A stretch of 64,000 nt of DNA. Origin: Onchocerca lupi. Its lineage: Eukaryota; Nematoda; Chromadorea; Rhabditida; Onchocercidae. This document shows positions 63,556 to 64,000 of this stretch, one piece after another. The notes under the pieces are model-generated. The model saw only the letters and a list, made by a program, of their open reading frames with translations. It was not told where the DNA came from and did not search any database. The DNA is taken from the NCBI GenBank assembly GCA_028564675.1, contig JAOVVO010000170.1, forward strand, positions 1 through 64,000, read 5' to 3'. A program made the translations under genes and the position numbers. The stretch's first letter is position 1. Each line of letters begins with the position of its first letter.

Positions 63556-64000
63556 ATTTTTGAAATTTTCAGTAGATGAAAAGGTAAAATTAAAAATGAA
63601 ATAATTTTTTTTCTTTTCCTATGGCAATTTTCTAATATATATTATAATATTAATGGGAAAATGGTGTATTTTGATTAGCCTCAAATTTTTCATCTTTCTT
63701 TCTTCCTTTCTTGAATTTTTTTTTTTTCTGTGAAAATTTATAATTGCAGTAAAATTTTAGAATAAGCTAACGATTAACAACCGACAGAATATTGCGAAAA
63801 GTTAATTTTTTAACAAATTAAAAAAAAATTCGACTATTTTCAAACAAATTATACGAAAGTTTATGATACCAATGAAATTTTGCAATAAGTTATTAATTAG
63901 AAATTACCAGCAGTACTATGATAAGTTAATTTTTCAACAAATTAAAACAAAAATTTGAATACTTTTGAATGAATAATATGAAAATTTTGCAATATGTTCA
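63556..64000. other. Right flank, nothing recognised
   Basis: AT-rich DNA with poly-A/T runs. A short direct repeat (AAGTTAATTTTT(T/C)AACAAATTAAAA) occurs at about 63800 and 63923. It may be an intron of the minus-strand gene above. Confidence 0.35.

Noticed and set aside
1..64000. CRISPR-like or bacterial defence systems
   Set aside because: Direct repeats here are intronic or intergenic tandem duplications in eukaryotic DNA, without spacers or cas-like genes.

Overview
This window reads as nuclear DNA of a parasitic nematode, most likely a filarial (spirurid) worm. The composition is very AT-rich, with many poly-A/poly-T tracts. Genes are split into many short exons by introns of a few hundred bases. 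A nematode-type transthyretin-like secreted protein is present, and several start codons lie 5-13 bases after a 3' splice acceptor, as expected for spliced-leader trans-splicing. The species assignment is inference. No bacterial features, CRISPR arrays or rRNA genes are seen, and I recognised no tRNA gene by eye. Gene models were assembled by hand by joining exons whose splice sites and phases agree; they match known families well in five of the nine models.

Layout: (1) 462-13477 (+): a neprilysin-like M13 zinc metallopeptidase, about 795 aa in 20 exons. (2) 15765-29242 (-): three genes in the same direction, possibly an operon. In transcription order they are a ClC-3/4/5-type chloride/proton exchanger (21755-29242, 18 exons), a small unrecognised protein (20681-21119) and an SNAPC1/SNAP43-like snRNA-activating complex subunit (15765-20131, 12 exons). 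(3) 31302-40554 (+): a STRIP1/FAR11-like (farl-11) scaffold of the STRIPAK complex, about 1029 aa in 22 exons, divergent from the chloride transporter across a 2 kb repeat-bearing spacer. (4) 42212-46411 (+): an unrecognised protein of about 418 aa in six exons. (5) 47173-48776 (-): a diverged transthyretin-like secreted protein, 172 aa. (6) 49421-56657 (-): a BRD8-like bromodomain protein of the NuA4/TIP60 type, about 762 aa in 18 exons. (7) 57000-60700: gene-poor DNA with tandem repeats, a long hairpin and a decayed coding relic. (8) 60715-61571 (+): a small single-pass membrane protein of about 99 aa. (9) 63315-63555 (-): the 3' end of a further small gene.

The genes are mostly housekeeping or chromatin/membrane functions with no shared pathway; grouping looks like ordinary nematode gene order. 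The least explained parts are a mosaic dispersed repeat family with three copies (near 13.1, 44.6 and 62.8 kb), the orphan six-exon gene, an apparent GC-AG intron in the chloride transporter with an alternative GT donor, a uORF that overlaps that gene's start codon, and tandem in-frame splice acceptors inside the bromodomain. I found no convincing novel multi-gene system.
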